Assembly: GCF_000498495.1 (NCBI RefSeq)
Contig: NZ_AVCS01000006.1
Coordinates: forward strand, 372,001 to 436,000
DNA length: 64,000 nucleotides
Source of the DNA: Flavobacterium enshiense DK69
Lineage (GTDB): Bacteria; Bacteroidota; Bacteroidia; Flavobacteriales; Flavobacteriaceae
Reading direction: 5' to 3'
Below the pieces are notes generated by a model. That model ran no database searches, was not told the origin of the DNA, and worked only from the letters and a program-made list of their open reading frames with translations. The position numbers were made by a program, and so were the translations under genes. Of this stretch, positions 23,478 to 31,961 are shown one piece after another. Position 1 is the stretch's first letter. Each line of letters begins with the position of its first letter.

Positions 23478-25028
23478 ATGTTAAACATACTTAAGAGGTA
23501 TTTAGAAAAAAGTAATTATATCGAACAGAGAGACGATTTTGAATCGTTTTTCTTATCCCATCCTAATTACCCAAGTGTATTTGCGATTACTGATACATTA
23601 GATTCATTATCCATTCCTAATATAGCCATCAAAATTCCAAAAGAACAGTTTGTGGAATTGCCAGATTCTTTTTTGACGCTTTTTAAGCAAAGCATGGTTT
23701 TGGTTTTGAAAAGGGACAATGATGTGACGATCGAATTTGAAGATGGAAGAGAGAGAAATTTATCATTTAATGAATTCCTTACCGATTGGGATCAGATTGT
23801 TATGGCTATTGAGCCTAATGAGGTGACAAATGTTAAAAACAAAAGGGATAATTTAAAAAGACTTCGTTATGTTGTTCCGGTTATCGTTTTAGTTGCTTTT
23901 TCGATTATTTATAATGAGTACAGTACCACGAGTCTGATTCTGCTATTGACATCTCTTTTAGGATTGGGAACGTCTGTTTTAATTCTTCAGGAGAAGTTTG
24001 GATATGCAAACGGAATGGTTTCGAAAATATGTACCATGAATTCTAACGCTTCCTGTAATTCCGTAATTAAATCGGATTCGGGGAAAAAATGGATACAGTT
24101 CTCGGACCTTCCATTTTTATTTTTCGGGATTAGTGTTATGTCGATAATAATCCAGCCAAAAGACGCCGCCATTATTGTTGGGATGATCAGCATAATGTCC
24201 CTTCCTGTGATATTATATTCCATTTGGCTACAGAAAGTCCAATTAAAAAAATGGTGTGTTTTGTGTTTGATGGTGTCTTTTATAGTTATAACACAAAGTT
24301 TGTTTTTTGGAATAGTGACGCAATTGTCTACTTCCTTCTCTTCGGTACGATTTTTTGATTTTTTGTTTTCAGTTTTTTTTTTCGCCTCAATTTGGATGTT
24401 AGTTAAGCCAATTTTCGAAGAAAAAATCGTTGCAGAAAAAGAAGTTATCCGATTGATAAAATTCAAAAGGAACTATAAGTTGTTCAATCATATGACAAAA
24501 GAGATTCCGAGCCTTTGGGGTTTTGATCAATTGCAAGGATTGTCTTTTGGAAATAAACAAGCGGATGTCCAACTGACAATTATAGTTAGTCCGAGTTGTG
24601 TGCACTGCCATAAGGCATTCGAGGATGCATTTAAATTAATGATAAAATTTCCAGAGCGGATATTTTTAAAAGTATTGTTTAATATCAATCCAGAGAATAA
24701 TGAAAATCCATATAGGGCAGTTGTTGAAAATCTGCTTTTCATAGGTAATTACTTCCCTGAAAAGGCGCTTGATGCCATCATTGATTGGCATATTGAGAAA
24801 ATGGGACTTGAAGAATGGAATGCGAAATGGGGAGGTAACATCATCGATGAGAAGACAAGTAAGCAAATCCATCAGCAGTATGATTGGTGTGGTGAAAACG
24901 GGTTTAATTATACGCCGGTTAAAATCATAAACGATAAGTTGTTTCCTGAGGGCTATGGAATTGATGAGCTGAAATACTTTTTAAATGACTTTTCAGAAGA
25001 AAGCGTGACCTTGGAAACAGCAATTTAA
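23478..25028 (+). CDS. VKOR-family thiol oxidase fused to thioredoxin, with C39-like N-terminus
   Basis: A 516-residue membrane protein. Residues about 1-115 resemble a C39 peptidase domain without its catalytic Cys (RDDFESFFLSHPNYPSVFAITDTL). Five or so transmembrane helices of a vitamin K epoxide reductase-like domain follow: loop cysteines Cys185 and Cys193, active-site pair Cys260-Val-Leu-Cys263. A thioredoxin-like domain ends the protein with Cys374-Val-His-Cys377 (VSPSCVHCHKAFEDA). Such fusions form disulfides in exported substrates. The start is ATG 23478 (MLNILKRYLE); a frame opening 69 bases earlier reads like leader sequence. Two Cys-rich peptide genes follow directly, so they are its probable substrates. 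Confidence 0.88.
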   Translation: MLNILKRYLEKSNYIEQRDDFESFFLSHPNYPSVFAITDTLDSLSIPNIAIKIPKEQFVELPDSFLTLFKQSMVLVLKRDNDVTIEFEDGRERNLSFNEFLTDWDQIVMAIEPNEVTNVKNKRDNLKRLRYVVPVIVLVAFSIIYNEYSTTSLILLLTSLLGLGTSVLILQEKFGYANGMVSKICTMNSNASCNSVIKSDSGKKWIQFSDLPFLFFGISVMSIIIQPKDAAIIVGMISIMSLPVILYSIWLQKVQLKKWCVLCLMVSFIVITQSLFFGIVTQLSTSFSSVRFFDFLFSVFFFASIWMLVKPIFEEKIVAEKEVIRLIKFKRNYKLFNHMTKEIPSLWGFDQLQGLSFGNKQADVQLTIIVSPSCVHCHKAFEDAFKLMIKFPERIFLKVLFNINPENNENPYRAVVENLLFIGNYFPEKALDAIIDWHIEKMGLEEWNAKWGGNIIDEKTSKQIHQQYDWCGENGFNYTPVKIINDKLFPEGYGIDELKYFLNDFSEESVTLETAI

Positions 25029-25126
25029 ACAGGATTTAAAAAATTATAATACCTACTAATAGCGGACAGAAGTCTCAAATGTCTTAAAATGATTGGGATA
25101 GTATTCAATTAGTAAAAACTGTAATT

Positions 25127-25303
25127 ATGTTAAAAGACATCTTAAGCATCGAAGGGGTAGAAAAAATATCCCGAAAGCTGCAAAAAAGCATCAGAAACGA
25201 AAAGGTTTTTTGCAAAGAAAACAAAATGTGCGCACAGTATGGTAAGCATTGTGAAGAACTCGCTTGTAAAGAGATTCCCCGTTTTGAGATAAATTTTTTT
25301 TAA
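25127..25303 (+). CDS. Cysteine-rich precursor peptide 1 (4 Cys)
   Basis: A 58-residue peptide too short for usual ORF calling. The first 22 residues (MLKDILSIEGVEKISRKLQ) match the leader of the peptide at 25497: MLK-x-IL-x-(I/L)-x-GVE-x-I...QK-x-I. They also match the Bacteroidetes bacteriocin-type leader that normally ends in Gly-Gly; here that place reads Ile-Arg-Asn-Glu. The core holds Cys29, Cys35, Cys42 and Cys47 and ends in Phe-Phe. It lies 98 bases after the VKOR-thioredoxin gene on the same strand. I infer a disulfide-bonded exported peptide. Confidence 0.75.
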   Translation: MLKDILSIEGVEKISRKLQKSIRNEKVFCKENKMCAQYGKHCEELACKEIPRFEINFF

Positions 25304-25422
25304 ATCGTCGTAATATCATTTCCCCAAAATGAATCGTAGTCGCATTTCCCCAAAAAAGGCTAATCCTTTAATGTGTTTGAATCAGGAAGAGTTTTTTGAT
25401 TCGAATAGTATACTGAAAAAAT

Positions 25423-25476
25423 CTTAATCCGGAATAGGCACACCCCCAAGTGTCTATATTGGATTAGGGATTAAGT
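25423..25476 (+). promoter_or_regulatory. Structured leader upstream of Cys-rich peptide 2
   Basis: A nested hairpin: outer arms CTTAATCC and GGATTAAG, inner arms ATAGGCAC and GTGTCTAT around ACCCCCAA. It ends 20 bases before the peptide's ATG. A weaker relative (GGACA...TGTCT followed by ATTGGGAT) sits at about 25064-25100 before peptide 1, suggesting that the leader was duplicated with the gene. It could be a regulatory structure or a terminator-like attenuator; it lacks a T-run. Confidence 0.4.
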
Positions 25477-25496
25477 CAAATTTTAAATTACTGATC

Positions 25497-25667
25497 ATGT
25501 TAAAGAACATTTTGAAATTAAAAGGCGTAGAAGAAATAACGAAACTCGAGCAAAAAAACATCAACCGCGGGAGTGATGTTTGTAAACCAAACCCTTGCCC
25601 GGAAGGATTTTGTTGTAGTGCTTTAGCCGGTTGTTGGGACTGTTATACAGAGTCATCATTTTTTTAA
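25497..25667 (+). CDS. Cysteine-rich precursor peptide 2 (6 Cys)
   Basis: A 56-residue peptide, paralogue of the one at 25127. The leader is MLKNILKLKGVEEITKLEQ and it reaches Asn-Arg-Gly where Gly-Gly is usual. The core has Cys29, Cys34, Cys39, Cys40, Cys46 and Cys49, with a CPEGFCCSALAGCWDC region reminiscent of knotted or hevein-like disulfide peptides, and it ends in Phe-Phe like its paralogue. A hairpin leader precedes it and a strong terminator follows. Composition, duplication and position next to a thiol oxidase argue strongly that it is a real gene. Confidence 0.8.
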   Translation: MLKNILKLKGVEEITKLEQKNINRGSDVCKPNPCPEGFCCSALAGCWDCYTESSFF

Positions 25668-25732
25668 ATATTTTTTTATAACTAATCATCTTAGGATGAT
25701 GCCCCAAATCTTTACTGAAGAGTTGTAGTTAG

Positions 25733-25766
25733 CTGCCTGGAAGTTACTTTCAGGCAGTTTTTTTTT
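25733..25766 (+). terminator. Rho-independent terminator
   Basis: CTGCCTG (25733-25739) pairs with CAGGCAG (25751-25757), followed by nine T. It ends the transcript that carries the thiol oxidase and the two Cys-rich peptides. Confidence 0.85.
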
Positions 25767-26686
25767 ATGACAAATGCTTTCGGAAATTTTCCGTTAACAT
25801 TAATACAAAGGCAGACAAGAAATGCTGTGAATTTATTCTGAAATATAAGTCCGGATGATCTGCAGTAGCGGGTTGCTTCCCGATTTTGATAATCTGTAAC
25901 TTCTGACTAATTGGGTTTAAACTTAATCGTATCTTTTTTGGCTGGCAAAAAATAAGGGAACTTCGTTTTACAATTCAATATTTAGGAGATTTATTTAAAA
26001 GTTAAATTTGTTATTGTAAGAAAATAATTTCTAAAATTTAGAAAGTATATTCGAGGTGTTTTGCTAAACTGATTCTTACTTTGTTTTGCAAAAATATGTG
26101 CATGGAGTAGCAGATGAGTAAGGTTTTGTAAAAAAAATTACGTCTTACGATAAGAATGTTGAATGGTTAAAAAAAAACAGAATATTACCGTGATACTAAA
26201 AATAGTATAGATGTCAGCCTTATCCAACCCCACAACAAAGGTTGCGGTCAATCTGTCCGAAAATAATATCATGGGATTACGGTAAAATTCTAAACATTCA
26301 GATATGGCGAAATTTTTCGACGCCAACTAACGGAGATAGTAGGTTGTTGTTTTTAAATCATTGGTGATAAGTTTGGCTTTTTACTCATTGCATTGCTCCA
26401 AACGAGGTATGACAGATTTATTTTTGTGATATAATTAAGATTATTATCTTTTTTTTGTTTTAAAAATAACAAAATTAAGCAATTGATTTTAAGGAAATTA
26501 TCTGATTCTTTTGATTTTTATAGGAAAATTACATCAAAAATTAATGTTTTAAATTAGGAAAATACTTTCATATTAAGTATAATTGCAAATGAATTCCTAC
26601 TTTTTTATAAAAACCTGTGCGCAGGGTTAGTAATGATAATTGCTGGGGATTATTAAAAATGAAATACTAATATTTTAAAAACAAAA
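25767..26686. other. Long AT-rich intergenic region with possible decayed sequence
   Basis: About 920 bases with no convincing gene. The part at 26140-26340 is less AT-rich than its surroundings and contains short open runs in several frames broken by stops, for example one reading MSALSNPTTKVAVNLSEN. It may be a decayed gene that I cannot identify. TATTTTTG at 26419-26426 could be a -7 box, but it is 260 bases from the next peptide gene. Confidence 0.45.
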
Positions 26687-26857
26687 ATGATGAAAAATCA
26701 AAAATTGAGTTTAGATGCTTTTAAAGCAATGGCAGAAACAGTTCAAGAAAAAAACGTTTTAGCAAAAATTAACGGTGGTTTAACGCAAATCGCTGCTGAA
26801 TGTCATATTGAAAATGGCGTTGATACTTGCACAGGTAAGGCTGTAGTAACAGAGTAA
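26687..26857 (+). CDS. Precursor peptide 3 with canonical Gly-Gly leader (2 Cys)
   Basis: A 56-residue peptide too short for usual ORF calling. The leader (MMKNQKLSLDAFKAMAET) shares KLSL-x2-F with the antisense peptide at 22986 and ends in Ile-Asn-Gly-Gly (residues 28-31). This is the cleavage site for C39 peptidases such as the one in the exporter encoded downstream. The predicted 25-residue core has Cys39 and Cys48 plus several Thr, Asp, Asn and His. A terminator hairpin 22 bases later separates it from the maturation and export genes, a layout common for highly expressed precursors. Either of two adjacent Met codons can be the start. Confidence 0.82.
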   Translation: MMKNQKLSLDAFKAMAETVQEKNVLAKINGGLTQIAAECHIENGVDTCTGKAVVTE

Positions 26858-26879
26858 TCTATTGCGATAATTTCTTATT

Positions 26880-26912
26880 CACACAACACCTTGGTGTTGT
26901 GTGATTTTTTTT
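26880..26912 (+). terminator. Terminator or attenuator after precursor peptide 3
   Basis: CACACAACAC pairs with GTGTTGTGTG around CTTG, followed by eight T. It lies between the precursor gene and the maturation genes. Partial read-through here would keep peptide levels far above enzyme levels. Confidence 0.85.
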
Positions 26913-26955
26913 AAAAAAAGGGATAATTTAAAATAACGAATACTTTATAAAATCG

Positions 26956-28164
26956 ATGAATAGCTTTCAACTTTTACAGCATAATTTAGTTGATACAGGG
27001 AAAAGCCAATTAAGTGAAAGCGTTAAGCTTTTGTTGTATAAAAACGATCCCGACATTTTTGAAAAATTAGATTTTGAGCGTGAAAGAATTTATTGTGATC
27101 CATTGTTTTGCGCGTATTTTAATTCGAAAGAAAAAAATGAATCTGATTTATCTAGCATTATTTTCGGGTATTCTGATGGGAATTTATATTCGGAAATTGA
27201 TCTGGAATCCGATGAGTTTGGGAGAATTCATCTAGCGGGAAAAGGTTGGATTGCTACAGCTTTTAAAAATCAGATTTTCAAATTGCAACAATCAAAAAAT
27301 AAGTTGCGCCTTTTTAAAGAAGGGAATGAAATCGACTACAATATGGAAACCTGCTTAATAATTGACGGGACAAATATTGAATTGCTTACTTATCCAATTC
27401 CTTTGTTAAAACAGTATTATTACAATAAGGAATCCAAGATAATTGATGTTGAGATTCAGGAATCCGCAAAAAAACATTTGGGAAACCTAACGAAAGCTTA
27501 TGGGCTAATTAAAAAGCATTTACCACACCATTATGATTTGATTCAAAATGCGGCTCCAAAATGTGTGATTTTTAATATCGACTCATCGGAAAGAAATTCA
27601 TTTGCGGATCCGGCAGTACAGGGTGTTGGATTTTATAATGCTTATCAGGAGGATTACAATGAAGTTTTCTTTGTTGATGATATTGCCCATCAAACCGGAC
27701 ATGCAATCTTTTATCTGATGTTGCATGATGTTCAGGAAATTCTAAAAAAAGAAGTTGAAGTAAGGCTTAAAGATGTTAATATGACGGATAATGAAAAAGA
27801 CGACCGAACAATTTACATTTGGTTCCATGCGCTTTATACCTACTATACCACTTTTATCTGTTTGGATGCTTGTTTAGAAAATGATGTGTTCGAAGACCCG
27901 AAAAAAAAGCACGAGGCATTAGGCAGGGTGGCCTTTTATTTGAAAAAATGTTCGCATGATCTGAATCTGTTTAGCTCAGGTGGACCTGAAATTTTCACCT
28001 CCATAGGGTTGCAGATATATCAGGAAATTCTGAAAAAATATTTGGAAATGAATAATAAATGGGAGAATCTGGTCTTTGAATTTGATTTAAGTAACCAACC
28101 TTATAATTTTACCTACTCGAAATTTTTGGAGTTAAATCCTGTGAAAGAGGAGACTGTGAGTTGA
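26956..28164 (+). CDS. Putative peptide-modification protein with HQTGH motif (HExxH-like)
   Basis: A 402-residue soluble protein. Its best landmark is FFVDDIAHQTGHAIFYLMLHD, with His245-Gln-Thr-Gly-His249. The placement resembles the HExxH motif of putative peptide-modifying proteins (alpha-ketoglutarate-dependent HExxH peptide beta-hydroxylase group), which are encoded beside RiPP precursors, but the Glu is Gln here. The upstream segment PAVQGVGFYNAYQEDYNEV fits the core of such proteins. Position immediately after a Gly-Gly precursor peptide supports a maturation role. If the Gln substitution removes activity, it may be a binding protein. The family assignment is from memory and moderate. 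Confidence 0.55.
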   Translation: MNSFQLLQHNLVDTGKSQLSESVKLLLYKNDPDIFEKLDFERERIYCDPLFCAYFNSKEKNESDLSSIIFGYSDGNLYSEIDLESDEFGRIHLAGKGWIATAFKNQIFKLQQSKNKLRLFKEGNEIDYNMETCLIIDGTNIELLTYPIPLLKQYYYNKESKIIDVEIQESAKKHLGNLTKAYGLIKKHLPHHYDLIQNAAPKCVIFNIDSSERNSFADPAVQGVGFYNAYQEDYNEVFFVDDIAHQTGHAIFYLMLHDVQEILKKEVEVRLKDVNMTDNEKDDRTIYIWFHALYTYYTTFICLDACLENDVFEDPKKKHEALGRVAFYLKKCSHDLNLFSSGGPEIFTSIGLQIYQEILKKYLEMNNKWENLVFEFDLSNQPYNFTYSKFLELNPVKEETVS

Positions 28165-28214
28165 TTTATTTTTCAAAACCTAATTAAATAATCAAAAAAA
28201 AAACGCTGCTGAAA

Positions 28215-29735
28215 ATGAAAAAAAAATCATTCCTAATTATTATTTTTTTTACCATAAATTCGATTTTTTCCCAATCTTATGTTGAGGACAATTATTATAA
28301 GGCACTAGAGCTTGTCAATAAAAGCTTAAAAAATTATAATCTGGAAGGTAATGTGTCGATGACCTACGATTTAACCTCGGATTTTTGGGGGCATTATCAA
28401 GTGCCTTATGCAACTACAAAAGATACTTTCAGAGGTAAGATTATTTATGATAAAGCATTTAGGTTTTGCAATCAGATACATTCATTGAGCGAAACAGAAG
28501 CTAATTATTACATTGAAAAAGGGAATGATAGTTTGGTTCAAAGCAACCGATTTGAAAACAAGCAAAATAGAAGCCTTCCGTTAACAAAAAAAAACGGGGC
28601 GCTTAAAATTTTTGATTATAAAATACTTATGCCGCAAATCCTGTTGGCAGAAATAACTGAGCATCCGGCTAGTTTGCAGCTGCTGGGAACCACAAAGGAG
28701 AATGGAAAGAAATTACAGGTGATCTCCTATGTTTATAAGAATAACTATCCTATCGCTATTTACATCAATTCGAAAACTTTTTTGGTTGCCAAAATTGAGA
28801 AACTGCAAAACCATCAATTAATAGGGGATAATTTTAAACGTTATTCCTTTGAAGGTTATAAAATGATACACGGCAAGTATTTTCCGCAAAAGGTTTCCAG
28901 TAAGGAATTTGGTTTTGTAGGGAAAGAATATTCTTTTAAAGATATTGAATTTGAAAAAACTGTCGATACGACTTTATTTAATATTCCCGCGGATTATAAA
29001 TTAGGTCAAGTTGAGAATGAAATGAAAGATGGTTATGCTAAAACTACTATCATTTCAGAAAAGTACGGCGATAAGATCCATTTGCTAAAAATGCCTGAAA
29101 TATTTTCCTATGTTATGATTGTCGAATTTTCGGATTATCTTGCAGTCATTGGGGCCCCATTGAACAGTACAATAGGGAAACAGGTTGTTGATGAGGCAAG
29201 CAAATTGTATCCGGATAAAAAAATAAAATACCTGATAGTTGGGCACCATCATTTTTGGTCCATCTCGGGGATTAGGCCGTTTGTAAACCGAGGGGTTTCT
29301 ATCGTGTGTTACAATGATAAAAGAATTAATGACTATGTAGGAGATATAGCACAATTTAAATATTCACAGCAGCCTGACGAGCAATATGCCAATCCACAAA
29401 AACCAATAATTGTAAATTTTGATAAGGAATTTATTTTGGAAGATTCTTTTAATAAATTAGCAATTCATAATATTGGGATGATTTCCAATCACACGGAAGA
29501 TTACTCTTTTGTATATATCCCGGGTTCAAAATTGATAATTGACGAAGACATACTAATGACAACCTCGGGAAAGGAAATTGCAAAACCTAAAAAAAGAGAG
29601 GTTGACTATATTAACAAGATAAAATCATTGAACCTGGATGTTGAAAATATTATTTGCAGATGGGGACTTTGGAAAAATAATAATGTCATTAATTCGTTCA
29701 AGATTTTTGAAGAGAGAATGAAATTAACAGAATAG
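28215..29735 (+). CDS. Secreted metallo-beta-lactamase-fold protein with degenerate metal site
   Basis: A 506-residue protein with a signal peptide (cleavage after about residue 20, IFSQ). Residues 20-265 form a beta-rich domain. From about 290 the MBL pattern is clear: SYVMIVEFSDYLAVIGAPLN, then KKIKYLIVGHHHFWSISG and IRPFVNRGVSIV. In active MBL enzymes this box is HxHxDH; here it reads His344-His-His346-Phe-Trp348-Ser349, so the conserved Asp and last His are lost. It begins 50 bases after the HQTGH gene and ends three bases before the exporter gene. Activity is doubtful; it could bind or chaperone the peptide in the periplasm, or give self-protection. Confidence 0.7.
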   Translation: MKKKSFLIIIFFTINSIFSQSYVEDNYYKALELVNKSLKNYNLEGNVSMTYDLTSDFWGHYQVPYATTKDTFRGKIIYDKAFRFCNQIHSLSETEANYYIEKGNDSLVQSNRFENKQNRSLPLTKKNGALKIFDYKILMPQILLAEITEHPASLQLLGTTKENGKKLQVISYVYKNNYPIAIYINSKTFLVAKIEKLQNHQLIGDNFKRYSFEGYKMIHGKYFPQKVSSKEFGFVGKEYSFKDIEFEKTVDTTLFNIPADYKLGQVENEMKDGYAKTTIISEKYGDKIHLLKMPEIFSYVMIVEFSDYLAVIGAPLNSTIGKQVVDEASKLYPDKKIKYLIVGHHHFWSISGIRPFVNRGVSIVCYNDKRINDYVGDIAQFKYSQQPDEQYANPQKPIIVNFDKEFILEDSFNKLAIHNIGMISNHTEDYSFVYIPGSKLIIDEDILMTTSGKEIAKPKKREVDYINKIKSLNLDVENIICRWGLWKNNNVINSFKIFEERMKLTE

Positions 29736-29738
29736 AGA

Positions 29739-31931
29739 ATGTATAAATTTCCCTTTTATAAGCAGGCAGATTATAAAGATTGCGGTCCAACATGCCTGAA
29801 GATCGTTTCAAAGCATTACGGCAAAACCCTTCGCATTCAGGAATTACGCAATCTTTCGGAAACCACACGCGAAGGAAGTAATCTTCTGTTTCTTAGTGAT
29901 GCTGCTGAAAAAATAGGTTTTAGGACCTTAGGGGTAAAGATTAATTTAGAAAGGCTGGAGGAAGCTCCTTTACCATGTATTTTGCACTGGAACAACAATC
30001 ACTATGTGGTTTTGTATAAAACAAAGAAAAATACCTATTTCATTTCAGACCCCGCTCAAGGCCTGCTGGCGTATTCGAAAGAAGAGCTCCTGAAATTCTG
30101 GATAGGAAACAACGCCGATGAAAATACTCAGGAGGGCATCGCCTTATTATTGGAACCTACTCCAAAATTCCACCAGTCCGAATTTGATATTGAAGAAAAA
30201 AAGGGCCTTGGTTTTGGGATGCTGTACCAATATTTATGGCGTTACAAATCGTTTTTGATTCAATTGAGTATTGGTTTGTTGGCAAGTAGTTTACTGCAGC
30301 TTATCTTTCCTTTTCTTACCCAAAGCATTGTTGATGTCGGGATTCAAAACCAAAACATCAATTTCATTTACATGATTTTGTTTGCCCAATTGTTCCTGTT
30401 TGCGGGAAGAACGGGTTTGGAATTGATTCGGAGTTGGATAACGCTGCATCTATCCACTAGAATCAACATATCGTTGATTTCCGATTTCTTCATCAAACTG
30501 ATGAATCTCCCGATTTCTTTTTTCGATGTACGAATGACCGGAGACATCATGCAGCGTATTAACGACCATCGACGTATTGAACGAATACTTACAACATCGT
30601 CGTTAAACGTTTTGTTTTCCGTAATCAACATGGTCATCATGGGTGGCGTTCTGGCGTATTATAATCTGCAGATTTTCTTTGTGTTTTTTGGAGGGAGTCT
30701 TTTGTATTTCGGATGGATAACTTTATTCTTAAAACGACGGGAAGCATTGGATTACAAGCGTTTTTCCGAGGTAAGTCAGGAACAGAGCAAAGTGATGGAA
30801 CTCATCAACGGGATGCAGGAAATAAAACTCCACAACGCCGAAAAACAAAAGCGCTGGGGTTGGGAATATGTGCAGGCAAGATTGTTCAGGGTTTCCATAA
30901 AAGGATTGGTGTTGGAACAAACACAAACGATCGGTTCTTCAGTAATAAACGAATTAAAAAATATTTTCATACTGTTTTTATCAGCTAAATTAGTAATTGA
31001 CGGAGAAATCACGCTTGGAATGATGATGGCGATAAGTTCCATAGTGGGGAGTTTAAACGGACCTATTACCCAACTCATCGGATTTGTCAGAGAAGTTCAG
31101 GATGCTAAAATTTCATTGGCCAGATTATCTGAAATTCATGAAAGAGAAGATGAAATAGGGCAGGAAGAGCATCAGATTCACGATGTTCCTCAAAACGAAG
31201 ATATTCACATAAAAGACATTTCATATCGATACTTGGGCACAGATGCCTCTGTTTTGGAAAATCTGAATCTGACAATTCCGGCAAATAAAGTCACCGCAAT
31301 TGTAGGTGTCAGCGGAAGCGGAAAAACTACCTTGATGAAGTTGTTACTCAAGTTCTATGAGGCTGATAAAGGAGAGGTTGCCATAGGGAATACACAATTA
31401 AAAAACATTTCCCAAAAAGCATGGCGAAATAATGTAGGCGCAGTAATGCAGGAAGGGTTTATTTTTAACGATACGATTGCCAACAACATTGCAGTGGGAG
31501 TTGATGTTATTGATAAGCAAAGATTGGTTTATGCTGCCGATGTAGCCAATATTAAAGAGTATATCTCAGGATTGCCATTGGGTTATAATACTAAAATCGG
31601 TTCGGAGGGTGTTGGAATGAGTACCGGTCAAAAACAAAGGTTGTTAATCGCAAGAGCGGTTTATAAAAACCCGGAAATGTTGTTTTTCGATGAAGCAACT
31701 TCGGCTTTAGATGCTAATAATGAAAAGGAAATCATGCGAAAACTAGATGTGTTTTTCAAAGATAAAACCGTTGTTGTCATTGCCCACAGGTTGAGTACCG
31801 TGATGAACGCCGATCAGATTGTGGTGTTGGATAAAGGTAAAATTATTGAAATGGGGAACCACTCGGCCTTGGTGGAGCAAAAAGGAAATTATTTCGAGTT
31901 GGTTAGGAATCAACTGCAATTAGGGAATTAG
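29739..31931 (+). CDS. C39-peptidase bacteriocin-type ABC exporter
   Basis: A 730-residue peptidase-containing ATP-binding transporter. The C39 domain has Gln9, catalytic Cys15 (YKDCGPTCL), His88 (NNNHYVVLY) and Asp104 (ISDPAQG), all intact. Six transmembrane helices follow (about 165-440). The ATPase has Walker A GVSGSGKTT at about 523, signature GMSTGQKQRLLIARA near 626, Walker B MLFFDEATSALD near 646 and the H-loop VIAHRLS. The signature is STGQ rather than SGGQ. It should cut leaders after Gly-Gly and export the cores, as for the peptide at 26687. The HlyD partner lies 2.2 kb downstream beyond two unrelated genes. Confidence 0.95.
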   Translation: MYKFPFYKQADYKDCGPTCLKIVSKHYGKTLRIQELRNLSETTREGSNLLFLSDAAEKIGFRTLGVKINLERLEEAPLPCILHWNNNHYVVLYKTKKNTYFISDPAQGLLAYSKEELLKFWIGNNADENTQEGIALLLEPTPKFHQSEFDIEEKKGLGFGMLYQYLWRYKSFLIQLSIGLLASSLLQLIFPFLTQSIVDVGIQNQNINFIYMILFAQLFLFAGRTGLELIRSWITLHLSTRINISLISDFFIKLMNLPISFFDVRMTGDIMQRINDHRRIERILTTSSLNVLFSVINMVIMGGVLAYYNLQIFFVFFGGSLLYFGWITLFLKRREALDYKRFSEVSQEQSKVMELINGMQEIKLHNAEKQKRWGWEYVQARLFRVSIKGLVLEQTQTIGSSVINELKNIFILFLSAKLVIDGEITLGMMMAISSIVGSLNGPITQLIGFVREVQDAKISLARLSEIHEREDEIGQEEHQIHDVPQNEDIHIKDISYRYLGTDASVLENLNLTIPANKVTAIVGVSGSGKTTLMKLLLKFYEADKGEVAIGNTQLKNISQKAWRNNVGAVMQEGFIFNDTIANNIAVGVDVIDKQRLVYAADVANIKEYISGLPLGYNTKIGSEGVGMSTGQKQRLLIARAVYKNPEMLFFDEATSALDANNEKEIMRKLDVFFKDKTVVVIAHRLSTVMNADQIVVLDKGKIIEMGNHSALVEQKGNYFELVRNQLQLGN

Positions 31932-31961
31932 AAGGATTAGGGATAAGGTTAAGACGTAAAT

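Noticed and set aside
26138..26340. Open frames on both strands in the long intergenic region, including a 62-codon one on the minus strand
   Set aside because: They are short, broken, without recognisable domains, leader motifs or start signals. Kept only as possible decayed sequence.
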